Positions 26,262-36,589 of a DNA stretch of 64,000 nucleotides are shown here, piece after piece. The notes under the pieces were generated by a model. That model did no database searches. It was given only the letters and a program-made list of their open reading frames with translations, and had not been told where the DNA came from. The DNA is from Argentina anserina (taxonomy: Eukaryota > Streptophyta > Magnoliopsida > Rosales > Rosaceae). How positions within the stretch are numbered: position 1 is the first letter of the stretch; every line of letters begins with the position of its first letter. The stretch is from the NCBI RefSeq assembly GCF_933775445.1, contig NC_065876.1, positions 10,354,001-10,418,000 of the forward strand, read 5' to 3'. Both the position numbers and the translations under genes were made by a program.

Positions 26262-27239
26262 CTAAGCATCAGAAACAACACTGAAATCATCTTCTTCTTG
26301 TGGAGCAGGCATGTTGAGATCTATGAAACTCTCCCGAACTTCTTTAACTTCTGTGACAACCCTCGTGTAACCCGAAGTACGCGAAAGATGAGACCTTTTG
26401 TGACCCCCAAGTGCTTGTCCGGACCCAAAAATCTTGTTGCAAAATGGGCACTTGAACAGACTGGCACTGCTAGCTGCATTGTTGGCTTCTTCTTCGGTTC
26501 GAAAGCAAATCTTCATGTGTACGCACATTGCTTGATGAGATCGAAACAGCTTGCTGCATTTGTCGCAACGATTCTTACCTCTCACTTTCTTCAATTTGAT
26601 CTCCTCCAATTGCTCGAACTCCTCACCTTTCACTGCAACCACCACCACCTCTTTCCCATTTTGTTCTTGATCTGCCTCCCCATATTTTGTTACCATCCAA
26701 ACATCCCTCGACAGCATCATGAGGCACATGGCAACATCCTCTTCCGGTGAAGTGTCGGAGACTGAACTCAACGGCTCCGGCTCGGCCAGCGGCGAGTCAA
26801 CCGTTGAAGTTGTCAACTTGGGTTTCTTCATCTCCAGTTTCCCTGTAAAACTCATTCTCCGGTTCCTCTTGGATCGTCTCCGAGTTGGGTTTCTCGACTC
26901 AGTCTCGCTCTCCCTGTCTTGAATAACAACAGAACCAGCATCAACCTGAAAAGCAAACTCAGGATCTGCAAGTCTGAAACTTTTCTTGGGATTCTCCCTC
27001 AACCCATAAGACAAAGCCTTCTGATCTTCCTCCTCTTGTTGATAACCACCTTTTTTCTGTTCATCTTCAGATGAAGAAGAAGAGGATGAAGCAGAGTGAG
27101 TAGACTCAGCAGGAGAGAGTTGTTGTTGGTGTGTCTTTGGAGGAAGAGGAAGGACAGCCATGTGAGCCTTCATGTGACCACCCAATGCTCTGCCAGTGCT
27201 GAAAACCCTGGAGCAGAGCTTGCATTGGTGCTTCTCCAT
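26262..27239 (-). CDS. C2H2 zinc-finger transcription factor, ZAT-like
   Basis: An intronless 325-residue protein with three C2H2 units. Finger 1 at the very N-terminus (CKLCSRVFSTGRALGGHMKAH, residues 6-26, a variant of the plant QALGGH signature). Finger 2 in the middle (CDKCSKLFRSHQAMCVHMKI..., about residue 222), with QAMCVH replacing QALGGH and a Cys at the usual last His position. Finger 3 (CPFCNKIFGSGQALGGHKRSH, about residue 264), the canonical plant-specific form. The C-terminus carries FIDLNMPAPQEEDD, a DLN-type EAR repression motif. An Arg/Lys-rich patch (RRRSKRNRR, about residue 119) may be the nuclear signal. This order resembles Arabidopsis ZAT1/2/3/4/9-type factors, so it is probably a nuclear transcriptional repressor, often stress-linked in this family. 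A CT-rich leader run (27274-27292) lies just upstream of the ATG. I cannot choose one ZAT orthologue. Confidence 0.92.
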   Translation of the reverse strand: MEKHQCKLCSRVFSTGRALGGHMKAHMAVLPLPPKTHQQQLSPAESTHSASSSSSSSEDEQKKGGYQQEEEDQKALSYGLRENPKKSFRLADPEFAFQVDAGSVVIQDRESETESRNPTRRRSKRNRRMSFTGKLEMKKPKLTTSTVDSPLAEPEPLSSVSDTSPEEDVAMCLMMLSRDVWMVTKYGEADQEQNGKEVVVVAVKGEEFEQLEEIKLKKVRGKNRCDKCSKLFRSHQAMCVHMKICFRTEEEANNAASSASLFKCPFCNKIFGSGQALGGHKRSHLSRTSGYTRVVTEVKEVRESFIDLNMPAPQEEDDFSVVSDA

Positions 27240-29536
27240 GAGCAGAGCAGAGCAAAGATGAGAGTTTGAAGTTGCTCTCTCTCTCTCTCTCTCTAAAGAC
27301 TGCAGCTTTGGCCTTTGAGAGAGAAACTAGTAGTAGTATGAAGAGATTGGGAACTTAAAAGGAGTAGGTGACAAGCATTCCTTCTCTAAAAGACACGCAC
27401 AACCCAAAAATAATATATGATTTTAAGTAAACATATACAAAATATGATGGAGATATAAACAGTTGTAAAATTGTTTTTGAAAAAAGACCAAATCTTTTTT
27501 TATTTTTTGGTGCCTAAAATTTGTAAAAGTGTGATGATGAATGGAGGAAAGAGGAACAAGTAACATGCAATCCTTGCTCATTTCAGTAAATAACCTTTTC
27601 TTTTTACCACTTTTTAGATTTGGAGGATTAAACACCCTCCCATTCCATGTTCTTGAAGTTTTTTTTTAATGAATGTGTGTTTTATGGAAGTTGTACTCAT
27701 TGCCAAACACCATTATTTTGTTGAGTTCAAGATCAAATCCATTGGGTGCCATGGTTTTGGTTTAAATCCTATGAGCGCCTATGCTCTTTGTGCTTCATTT
27801 GCAACCTTTCTTGGTGGTACATTGCATGATTGATCAAAGAAATTTAACTTTATATTGCAACATAATTTCAATTTGGCATCACTTGTAGGTTTTTTTTTTG
27901 GATAATTTAGGGTTGCCGTACTGAATAAAGTAAAGAAATTTCGTACTTGCCCATACACAAATTGTTCTTCCCTTGAATCCTTTTACTCGTTTTTTTTCTC
28001 AACAAGAATAGTTTTTTTTTATCTGAGACTTCTTGAATTGTCTAAAGGTGAGATTTGAGAACAGAATTGTCTCTAACTTAGAGAGCTTATAAAAGTCAAT
28101 CAAACTGTTGGGTTTGTTGTAACAATAGACTAAAGGTCATCAGATCATGTGATTACAACTATGAACCAATAATTTTTCTACTTATTCATCTGAGTTACTA
28201 GTTTGTGGTTTCATCTCATACTTTTCAACTGCATACTCATGAATGGCAGTCTTCAGTTTTCTTATTTTTGAGAAAAATCTTAATTCTGTAACAGAAAATT
28301 AATTGGCGATGAATAGCTAGTTATGTGCATGGATAACGGAAATGTCAAGTAGATTTTTGTATTTACTAGAGCTTGATATTTTTAGCAAGAAGAGTATACT
28401 GATCACTCATCAGCAAATGTATGTTACCACCAACCTAAGAGAAACAGTGATATCCCAGCATTTACTATGCTAATTAATATTTAAGAATCTTCAACCTTTT
28501 GCCTTGGTTGTCAGCACCAACTCTTACATTATACAATTATAACCAGCAGCTTGCTTTGCCATGCCGGCCGGTGCTTTTCATATATGGATCGTTACATCGA
28601 AACTTATTCAGGACACCAAAGTCCATTTGCACCAACAAATATTGTGTAATCTCAGTCATTTATTTGATATGATATTTTTATGACACTAACACCAAAATTG
28701 ACGCCGTTAAAAAAGACTAAAACAAGAAAATCTAGTCAAACTGTAAAAAAAAAATCAAATTAGAACTGGGAGCATTTCATGAACAATCGGAGATTTTGTT
28801 GAGTTGGTTGGAGAGATCGATAAGATGCCCCTGTGATTACTGACGAGCTTTGTAAAAGAGTTCTCGGCTGCAACGCAAGGAAAATGAGAAAGAAGCCCGA
28901 GAATAGCCAAGATCGATAGTCATTCACGTCGAAAAATAAGGAAGAGCAGAAGAAAACAACAACGAGAATCAATCAAATTATAACAAAAAAAGTGGAGGAG
29001 AATTTTGGTATGGGTCACCATAAAAACCCATGGCTTCCTGTGTTTGGTAATTATCATAGAGCAAGAAGGGGGTTTCCAGAGCCATCAAAAGATTTATGTA
29101 AATTTGAAGGTAATTTGAGATTCCTGCAAGTTTTGATGAATTTTTATTTCTGGGTTTGCTATTGATGTTTTGGGCTTGATGGAGGTGTTGAGATTGTGTT
29201 GTAAAGTTTGGGTTAATTAGAATATGAGGAGACGTTGATTCTTCGATATTTATTCATGGGAAATTATAATAGAAATCTCTCACTACCATTTGGAGTCAGG
29301 AGGACAGAGAAGACAATGAAATCAATCATATAAAACAAATAAATTGGATGACACTTCTTTTAGGTTTTTGTGTCCCCATTATCACTCAAATTAAGATAGT
29401 TAGGAAAGACTTTTTTTTTGTATGCAGTTGGTTGACTAACCAAACTCTGTTAGTGCAAGTTAGTGGGTTCAAGTAAATCTTGGTGCTCTTAATAAACTCC
29501 CTACATCCACTTGCAATATACAGTAGGTATGGAATC
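27240..29536. other. upstream region of the zinc-finger gene, then spacer
   Basis: The first 200 bases should contain the promoter and leader of the ZAT-like gene: a CT-rich run at 27274-27292 and an AT-rich TATA-like stretch near 27410. Beyond about 27.6 kb no gene is recognisable. A minus-strand frame at 28760-28972 has a hydrophobic N-terminus but no recognised family. Confidence 0.35.
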
Positions 29537-30024
29537 AAATTTGGGATCATTCCTTATTTACCCGGTTATGACCACTCCTTAGATTAATGACATGTGTCCT
29601 TTTTAAGTACCATGGTTATGTTATACCGTAGTTTACTCTAAAATTCTAAAATTTGTTATTGATTTATTTTCTTATTTTTACTTTATATTCGATAATATTA
29701 TTAATAATAAATATATAACAAGTTTAGAGTTTCAAGTTTATAATTTAGTGTTTTAGAATTTTTAGAGTTTGCGATAATTAAGACTAAAAACCCTAAAACT
29801 CTAAACTCATAACCCTAAAACTCTAAACCCCTATTAAACTCTAAACCTGAAAAATTGTAAGAAAAATAAATTCTAAATTTTTTGTTAAATTTAAAATTAG
29901 AAGAAATATAATTTATTGTTATTAATTTATATAGATAATCATGTCATAATTAATCTATGACCATGTGTCATTAATCTAAGTGGGTGGGCATGAGTGCGGT
30001 TAAATAAAAGTGGTCGCCAAATTT
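29537..30024. mobile_element. foldback MITE with telomere-like internal motifs
   Basis: The ends AAATTTGG (29537) and CCAAATTT (30017-30024) begin imperfect inverted arms that include CTTAGATTAATGACA on the left and, on the minus strand, the same string at the right (about 29966-29980). The middle is rich in aaaccctaaaactctaaac-type repeats (29790-29850) whose complement, agtttagagttt..., occurs in the left arm, so the whole unit folds back on itself. No coding sequence. Target-site duplication not identified, so superfamily is left open. Confidence 0.55.
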
Positions 30025-33000
30025 ACTTCTCAGTTGGTCTTCATTTTAGTAATTTTTCTTCTATCTTGTGCTACGTCCTAATTTTACAATTGAGCAATTC
30101 CGATGATCGTTAAAAAATCGATTTATAGTTATATAGTGAAGATTTAAGTTTGGACTTGCAAACTAGTTTTTGTTTAAAAATTGTCAATTATATCATTCGG
30201 AATTTTAAGTATATTCTGGAATATTGACAGAAGTATAAATGGTTTCTCGCCTTGTATTCAATATGTACGTGTTTATAGCAAAATGACCATTATTTCTTCA
30301 ATGAGAAAAAAAATTCATCGATTAGAGTCTTATAACAGAACTTGGAAGAGCAGCCATAATATAACTGAAGGATTAGTACGTAAAAAACCAACATTAGCAT
30401 TTGCATTTTGTCGTTGAGAAATGAATCAAAATTATTATGACACCGAACTTAAGGTGACTCAGGTTGATGGACTGGAATTGTATTCGTCAATAAGTAGCAC
30501 AGTTATGACACTTGTCACAGTTTGTCTTTGCCTTCAATCCAATTCTCCGTTTGTTCATACAAAAGCCACAAACTGTACACCTAGATAAGTGTAGCTCACC
30601 TATATGGTACTTAGAAGCATGCAATCATGCACCTGCGCATTTAGCTTGTAAAGATTATCCCCCAAACAATTCATCGAATACTTTTACAGTTTTACCTACA
30701 AAAAAAAAACCATTCATGTAGGGTGAATTAATCAATTTTTCACCGAAAGCAACTCAAAACCTTGTGTGCATTTCATCGAAAACCTTACTTGCATGGCTAC
30801 ATGTGTTCAGTTCACCCTACCTGCCTAGTGCCTAGTGTTCGATTCAACTCACAACATTATTGAACCGCTGTGTATCTGCACAGTGAAAGGGATCGAGTGG
30901 ACCGAGTCACACACTAACTGATGATCCAGAAAATGCAGGGAAAGGCTGTAACTCTGTGAGTAAACCAATTGTAGAATAAGGGCAGTGGTTGCACAGTGGT
31001 TAGCCATAGTACATCCACCATTACCATCCTACCCAATTTTGGCTCTGGACCCGTGTCTCGAGGCATGCATTCTGCCTATGCCGACAAACTGAAACAGAGT
31101 AGGATTGGCAAGAGATACCAATCTCCCATACTTCGCAGTTTACAGTTTTTCTCTGCGTCCCACAGTGCAATTCAAGTGTATAAACAAACCCAGAAACAAG
31201 AACGGCATCAGTGTTTCACTTGTATTGTATATCTCAATCTCTTTGAATATTTGGGCCCTTATGAGATTTGATTTTCCTTTTTGTTTTAATTTGTGGGAGG
31301 TATTCTACAAATATTGAGAAGCTCATGCACTAGAGAGTTTAGAGCTCATGCACTTGATAGTTGGTACGTTTTTTAGTTTTCATGTTTGGAATTTTTATTA
31401 TTTATTTTTGCAAAGATTATGTAGGGGATATGAGGGTACGTTTAATGAAGGTAGGTCCATGCATACAGTATCATATGTGATTACAGTTGCATATAGTTAG
31501 TCGTGAAGACGATAGGACTCCTCATGAGTACGAATTTTTGTAATTTTCTTTTTTCCAAATTCCCAAATGGTACCCAAACAAGTTCATTGCATTGGATCAA
31601 AGCACCCGTCAGGCGACCAAAACCGAAGACCAGTGAGGTTGGAGGCCAACATCGGTCCGAGTGTTGTTGTGTGACGAGCCCAATTTTGTAATTAGGGAGA
31701 AGTCGGTCTTCGATTGTAGGGTTTCTCCAGATAGAGGAGTGTTATAGTTCTTGACAGAGGTGGGTACGAAAAGATTAAATTATTACATATGTGATAATTT
31801 ATATTTAATCAAATTATTTTTTATTTATAAATAAAGATCATAACGCTTTCAGAACTTAAAGTAATGTGATCATTCCGAAAAAAAAAAAAGAAATAATCCG
31901 GATACAAAATTTCAAAGACGAAATTTATATAGACACCAACATAATATACTACTTAACTTTAATTGACAAAGAAAAACCAGACTCAAACATAAAATCAAAC
32001 ACACAAAAAACATCAAAATCTCTCCGATCGAGACAGATTGCAATTGGGGTTAGTCAACAACACTAAAAATTTAATTTAGTTCATGAGATCAATTTGCCTG
32101 ACCTTGTGCATGTTAGAAGACTTTGATTGCTCGAGGGTTATGAACTTATGATAAGGTTTGCTAACGATAGACTTGACACCACAGTGTTTAAGTACGTCTA
32201 TTTCTGGGTGTGAGTGGTTTTAAAGCTTAATTTAGAACCTACATGTATAAAAGGATTTATCATCACCAGCAGCCAGTAGCTATTTGGCTATATATAGCAT
32301 GAGGGATTATACTGTCCACTTCAAAATTGCTCTCATTTTCTCATTTAGTTGGTTCATTCAATTGGATAACGGGAGATTCCCAGCGTTAGGTGAGATTCAT
32401 CACATGTGTGACACATAGCTCTCTCTCCATATATGCACTTGCTTCTTGACCTCCAAGCTACACATGAACTAGCATGACTTGATAAATGCCTTCATCGGTT
32501 AGCTTTGTACGCTTCTTGATCGACTGTGATAGTTCATAGTTTTAGATTCTTTTAGAACTTTGGAGAAGTGTAAAGTATTTGTATTCAGAATGTAAATTTG
32601 TTGAAATGAAAAGAAGAAAAGTTCGGAAATTGAGAATGGTTCATGTACACTTATTTGGCTAAGAGATTATATATACATAGAGCCTTTGATACAAAATATG
32701 ATGCGAAATCGGCGATGCTGAGTCTTCTATTTGTAGTTTTGTACATGCTCCTTTAGTTTCACCGAATGAAACTGAGTCTAACGTACCTTTTCTGGTCCAC
32801 TTCGTATTCATCATCTAAGAAAAAATGTAATCTTGAGTAATATCTTTGTCTGTATGTCTTGTGAAGCAGACCAATAATTTGACACTCGATCATTTTGTGA
32901 AATTTAAGAGCAATGTTCATATGTCAAATGCATACGTACGCTTCCAAAAAAAAAAATTCGTTTATCAAAGTTTTCTTATATTTTCTCGAGAAAGAGTTCA

Positions 33001-33062
33001 AGCTTGAGTTTAAGTAGGTTTAATTTGGAACTGTCACACACACACACACACACATACATACA

Positions 33063-33094
<32 letters not shown>

Positions 33095-33640
33095 CATATA
33101 CAAGGGTTGTCATATGATTCAAATGAACTGCTCGCAACAATTAGTAAAAAAGAATAGAAACTAGCTAGGCCAAAATATATTAAGTTGTTTCATATAGTTC
33201 ACTTTGTTGGCCAGCGAAAAGGAAGGTAGGTTTCTTTCAAAAAAGAAAAGAAAAGGAAAGGTTGATTCTTTGCTTGATGAAATGCATTTTGTTTGACAGT
33301 CGACAGTTTCATTCTCGTAAGGGGTCTTTATCGTGGTTCATGACCAACCACATAACGAGTGTTGAGATATAAAGATCAAGCCCCGGTGTAGTTGAGTGGT
33401 TCTGATTTTCAATGTTTCATTTTAATTTTCCCCTTTTGCAAATATCTACGTGAAGGTTCCACCCTATAAACATGTCTGGAAACTCACATTCACATATCTC
33501 TTGAATCTTCATAGTCTTGTGGATGTGACTTGCGTAGTCATCAAATCACTCCTCAGATCGGGGCTTTGCGTAGGTTCAAGGTTTCACGTATTAAGTCGAC
33601 ACAATAACTCATGAGTCTCCCTATTCCTGATTTCCTGCTA
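30025..33640. other. gene-poor AT-rich spacer
   Basis: No gene recognised. The visible structure is a compound microsatellite at 33035-33105 and several A/T homopolymer runs. Short open frames at 30181-31317 have no domain signature and overlap in different frames. Confidence 0.35.
33035..33105. repeat. compound microsatellite (CA)n-(CATA)n
   Basis: A run of about ten CA units passes directly into about eleven CATA/TACA units and then a short interrupted TATACA tail. Such compound repeats commonly arise by point mutation within a longer CA tract and are likely length-variable. Confidence 0.95.
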
Positions 33641-33830
33641 ATATATCAATTGCTTCAAGCTCTACTATCTCCATTCGGTTATAACGTACAGTGGGCTGGG
33701 TTACATTCCTTCTGGACTAGCGAGGTTATACTTATCTCAGCTTCATATATGTGTTTTACACTATAATATCTTAACAGGAAAGATCCCAAGTGCCTTGGGG
33801 AAACTTACATCTCTGGAGGTGCTAGTTACA
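33640..33830 (+). pseudogene. scrap of an LRR receptor-like gene
   Basis: Plus-strand translation gives LTGKIPSALGKLTSLEVL near 33770-33820, which fits the plant extracellular LRR consensus (L-x-G-x-I-P-x-x-L-G-x-L-x-x-L). A preceding phrase GYIPSGLARL fits weakly too. Flanking sequence is full of stops, so it is a short relic of a receptor-like protein or kinase. The match covers less than one and a half repeats, so confidence is limited. Confidence 0.4.
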
Positions 33831-34463
33831 TGACTTAAATCTAGTCGTAATTTGGTGTGGGAGACATATATCTCGATTCTAGTTCTTACTTAGGCCAGTT
33901 CCTTCAGAGTAAACCAACTTGATGGGAGTGATCCTCAAGTTCTGAGTTAAGAGTCTAAATTTAGGTTCTCAATCTCACGACTGCATTAATTACATCAATT
34001 TTTGGGCCTCTAAAACTATGAACTTTGCTTCTGCTTCTGGCATCTGTGTCTTGTATTATTAGTCGCCATTAATTTGTAGTTTTGTACCAACTTTAGCACA
34101 TGGAAAAATTTCAGATTGCAGAAGTAGATACAGTTGATTGTATGAAGAGTGGACGAGTGGTAGTAGCTGCTTCCATAATTTGTATTAATTTAGGAATTCC
34201 AGTTTCAAACCTGATCAGAGTAGCTATACTAAAAGCTTTCCGGAGAATGCAACCCACCTTACCGGATCTTGGTCAAGTCCCTTGCTTGGCAGCCAACGTC
34301 CCAATTCGACTAATAGTAATAAATCGATATACTCAGCAACTCAGGTCAATAATGAATTCTTAGCATATGACTATGGAGGATAAATTTAACGTCATCTAAT
34401 GTGCTTTGGTTTAAGTCTTGCGTCAATCTGAAAATGGAGAACCAAGCAAAATGGACAACGAAA

Positions 34464-34464
<1 letters not shown>

Positions 34465-34494
<30 letters not shown>
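34465..34494. repeat. (TA)n tract, left of MITE copy 1
   Basis: About 15 TA units immediately left of the MITE at 34495-34894. A second (TA)n tract follows on the right, so the MITE lies within, or duplicated, a TA microsatellite. Confidence 0.95.
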
Positions 34495-34497
<3 letters not shown>

Positions 34498-34891
34498 CTT
34501 AGCCAGAGTGAAGTTTCACACTGAAATTACAGAGTGAACTTTCAATTATAGCACACTTTTCGGTTAAATGTTTTCACCATAAGTGATTCAATATTTAGGT
34601 ATGCTATTCAAGATCATCTTTACAAAGTTTCATCTAATTCGACAATGGTTTAGGCTTTTAAAATTGAGATTTACACAAACAGTTCATGTTGAACATTTTT
34701 AATTCACTCATTGATTTAATTTAATTCCAATACTTTAGCGATGTCTGAATTAGATGAAATTTTGTAGAGATGATCTTGAATAACATACCTAAATATTGAA
34801 TTACTTATGGTGAAAACATTTGACCGAAAAGTGTGTCAAAATTAGAACTTCACTCATTAATTTTAGAGTGAAGCTTCACTCTGGATATGAA

Positions 34892-34894
<3 letters not shown>
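34495..34894. mobile_element. (TA)n-embedded MITE, copy 1
   Basis: A 400-bp palindromic element. The left arm (cagagtgaag..., cacacttttcggt, ttcaccataagtgattcaat, atttaggtatgctattcaag) is repeated in inverted orientation at the right over at least 150 bp. Both outer ends contain a short self-complementary motif (agagtgaagcttcactct). The flanks on both sides are (TA)n. The same family occurs at 62910-63670. There is no coding content and the superfamily is not determined: TA flanks could suggest a Tc1/mariner-type target, but the run hides any exact duplication. Confidence 0.8.

Positions 34895-34922
<28 letters not shown>
34895..34922. repeat. (TA)n tract, right of MITE copy 1
   Basis: About 14 TA units between the MITE and the GC-rich foldback that begins directly after it (ttctcagatgcagacg). 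Confidence 0.95.
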
Positions 34923-34925
<3 letters not shown>

Positions 34926-34927
34926 TC

Positions 34928-35342
34928 AGATGCAGACGTCCGGACAGTCCGCACCGTGCGGATTCGGCGATTTCGGTCACCGGCGACGCGCAACGATGAC
35001 GCCGACCAGCTTAGCCGCACTCCCCTCCTCCCGACGCTCATGTCTGTGCTGATCGGAGATGCAGCACTGACCTACGGTGGCCAGAATCTCGAAATCTCTG
35101 CATTGTGCCCAAAATCTTGAAATCTCTGCATTGTGCCCAAAATCTTGAAATCTCCGCATTGTGCCCATAAACTTGAATTTTCGAGATTTCGGTCACCGTA
35201 GGCCAGTGCTGCAGCTCCGACCGGCACATACATGAGCGCCAGGAGGAGGGGAATGTGGCTGTGTTGGTTGGCGTCATCGTTGCGCGTCGTCGGTGGTCGG
35301 AATCTCCAAATCCGCACAGTGCGGACTGTCCGGACATCCATA
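34928..35342. repeat. GC-rich foldback with a tandem-repeat loop
   Basis: The left arm (gtccggacagtccgcac at about 34940, then gtgcggattcgg, gcgacgcgcaacgatgac, gcagcactgacctacggtg) recurs inverted at the right (ccgtaggccagtgctgcag, gtcatcgttgcgcgtcgtc, ccgcacagtgcggactgtcc). The arms are roughly 150 bp each. The loop consists of three copies of a 28-bp unit beginning gaaatctctgcattgtgccc (35091, 35119, 35147). The GC content contrasts sharply with the AT-rich surroundings. Probably a non-autonomous foldback DNA element; superfamily unknown. Open frames inside are by-products of the high GC. Confidence 0.8.
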
Positions 35343-35582
35343 GCAGAAACAAAGATGACAACAAAGGAGTGTAAGACTTAACGATTTTTTCATATTCTTT
35401 TTTTTGTTTAAAGATGACAACGAAGGAGTGTGATGGCTATTTCGGCATAAGGCCTACTTAACGATTGTTCAATCGATCTTCTTAAAATAATAATAATAAC
35501 TTAAACACAACCAAAATTAACATGTATTGATAGTTCATAACACCGTCATATATATGTTGAATTGTACCAACTAGCTTGATCA

Positions 35583-36473
35583 TGTAAGACTAAATTCAAG
35601 TCAGTAAAAATGATATTACATTGCCTTCTATGTTTTCTCTCTATCTCTATGTCTCCTTCTTCTAACTCAATTGCTTAGCTCTCAGGTCAAGATCTCGTAT
35701 TCAGATTGTACCATTGCAGCTTCCTCACTGTGCTAAGTCAACAGAAAGATCGATATATATAAATGGAGGGAAGGAGCAAATTGAGGAAGCCAAAAAATTG
35801 ATAAATGAAGTAATCAGTGTGATGCGTTTGTTAAATGCATATGGAACCAATAGCTATTTGCAACATGCATTGTATCCTAATGATAAGGTTACTAAAGCTG
35901 GATATAATAGTAACTGTCGGAGTCTTCTCGTTCTTGGTGTTATATGTCAAATATGTTCACAGTTGGTCACTTGGAAAGAATTTGTTCTCAAAGGTTTGCT
36001 CCTCGACATGTTGTTGTCTCTGGTTCTTCATTACAATGTCAAATTTGCCTAAAGACAAGTTATAGTGCAACATAATGCTTCCATAGGCATCACTTTGATT
36101 ATTAACTACCTGCTTTTGCAGATCCTAAAGTTACAACAACTTCCCTCTCCTCTCATACAAGCCGATGTAACTCTTCGCCATATATCAGCACGTCTCAGTA
36201 TCAATCTCTCATTCCTTCTGGTCAAATGCAGTGCCGCAATTGGCTTTTGAGCTTCTAACTCTATTGTTATTTCAAACACATGTTGGGGTTTGAAAGGGGG
36301 GGGGGGGGGGAATGTTAAGGGTATAATAGGTATAACAGGTTGATGTAGTTAGTATAAAAGCATTCCAGACTGTAAGACTAAATGCAAGTCAGTAAAAATC
36401 ATATTACATTGCCTTCTACGTTTTTCTCTCTATCTCTCTGTCTCATTCTTCTACCTCAATTGCTTAGCTTTCA
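35583..36473 (+). mobile_element. very small LTR retroelement carrying a KH-domain gene fragment
   Basis: Two direct repeats starting TGTAAGACTAAAT and ending TAGCTCTCA/TAGCTTTCA lie at 35583-35684 and 36371-36473, with identical 5-bp flanks gatca at 35578-35582 and 36474-36478. A 15-G polypurine tract (36296-36310) is followed by TGTTAAGGG at 36313 and a TATAAAAG box at about 36352. The original LTR was therefore perhaps about 160 bp (36313-36473), with the left copy shortened by a deletion between its two TGT strings. The interior starts directly with a KH-domain fragment in place of a recognisable primer-binding site. Further in, cysteine-rich phrases such as CQICSQ and LQCQICLKTSYSATQC resemble broken Copia gag zinc knuckles. 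At 0.9 kb it is TRIM-like in size. Confidence 0.7.
35686..35815 (+). pseudogene. KH-domain (FUBP-like) gene fragment
   Basis: The plus strand encodes SRIQIVPLQLPHCAKSTER and then INGGKEQIEEAKKLINEVIS. The pattern RIQIVPL...STER...I-x-G-x-x-x-Q-I-x-x-A-K-x-L-I/V-N-E-V-I-S is the C-terminal half of a KH RNA-binding domain as in plant far-upstream-element-binding-like proteins. The fragment is uninterrupted for about 43 codons and then diverges. It lies immediately inside the left LTR of the small retroelement, so it is probably captured cDNA or genomic sequence rather than a gene in place. Confidence 0.65.
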
Positions 36474-36589
36474 GATCAAAGAGAATTTCAGCAGATCTGA
36501 CAAACAAAAACGAAACAAAGAAATTCCTAGAACAGTTAAAAAAATTGTTCCATAAAAAAAAATTGTTTTTTTTAGTTTGTCTTTGTTAA

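Noticed and set aside
30975..31130. SINE-like string (gcacagtggttagcc) resembling a tRNA-type A box, with a similar string on the minus strand near 51330
   Set aside because: No convincing B box at the expected spacing, no poly(A)/T end and no flanking duplication seen.
34850..35364. Frames of 63-108 codons in the GC-rich foldback
   Set aside because: They mirror each other across the palindrome and repeat with the 28-bp units, so they reflect repeat structure rather than a gene.
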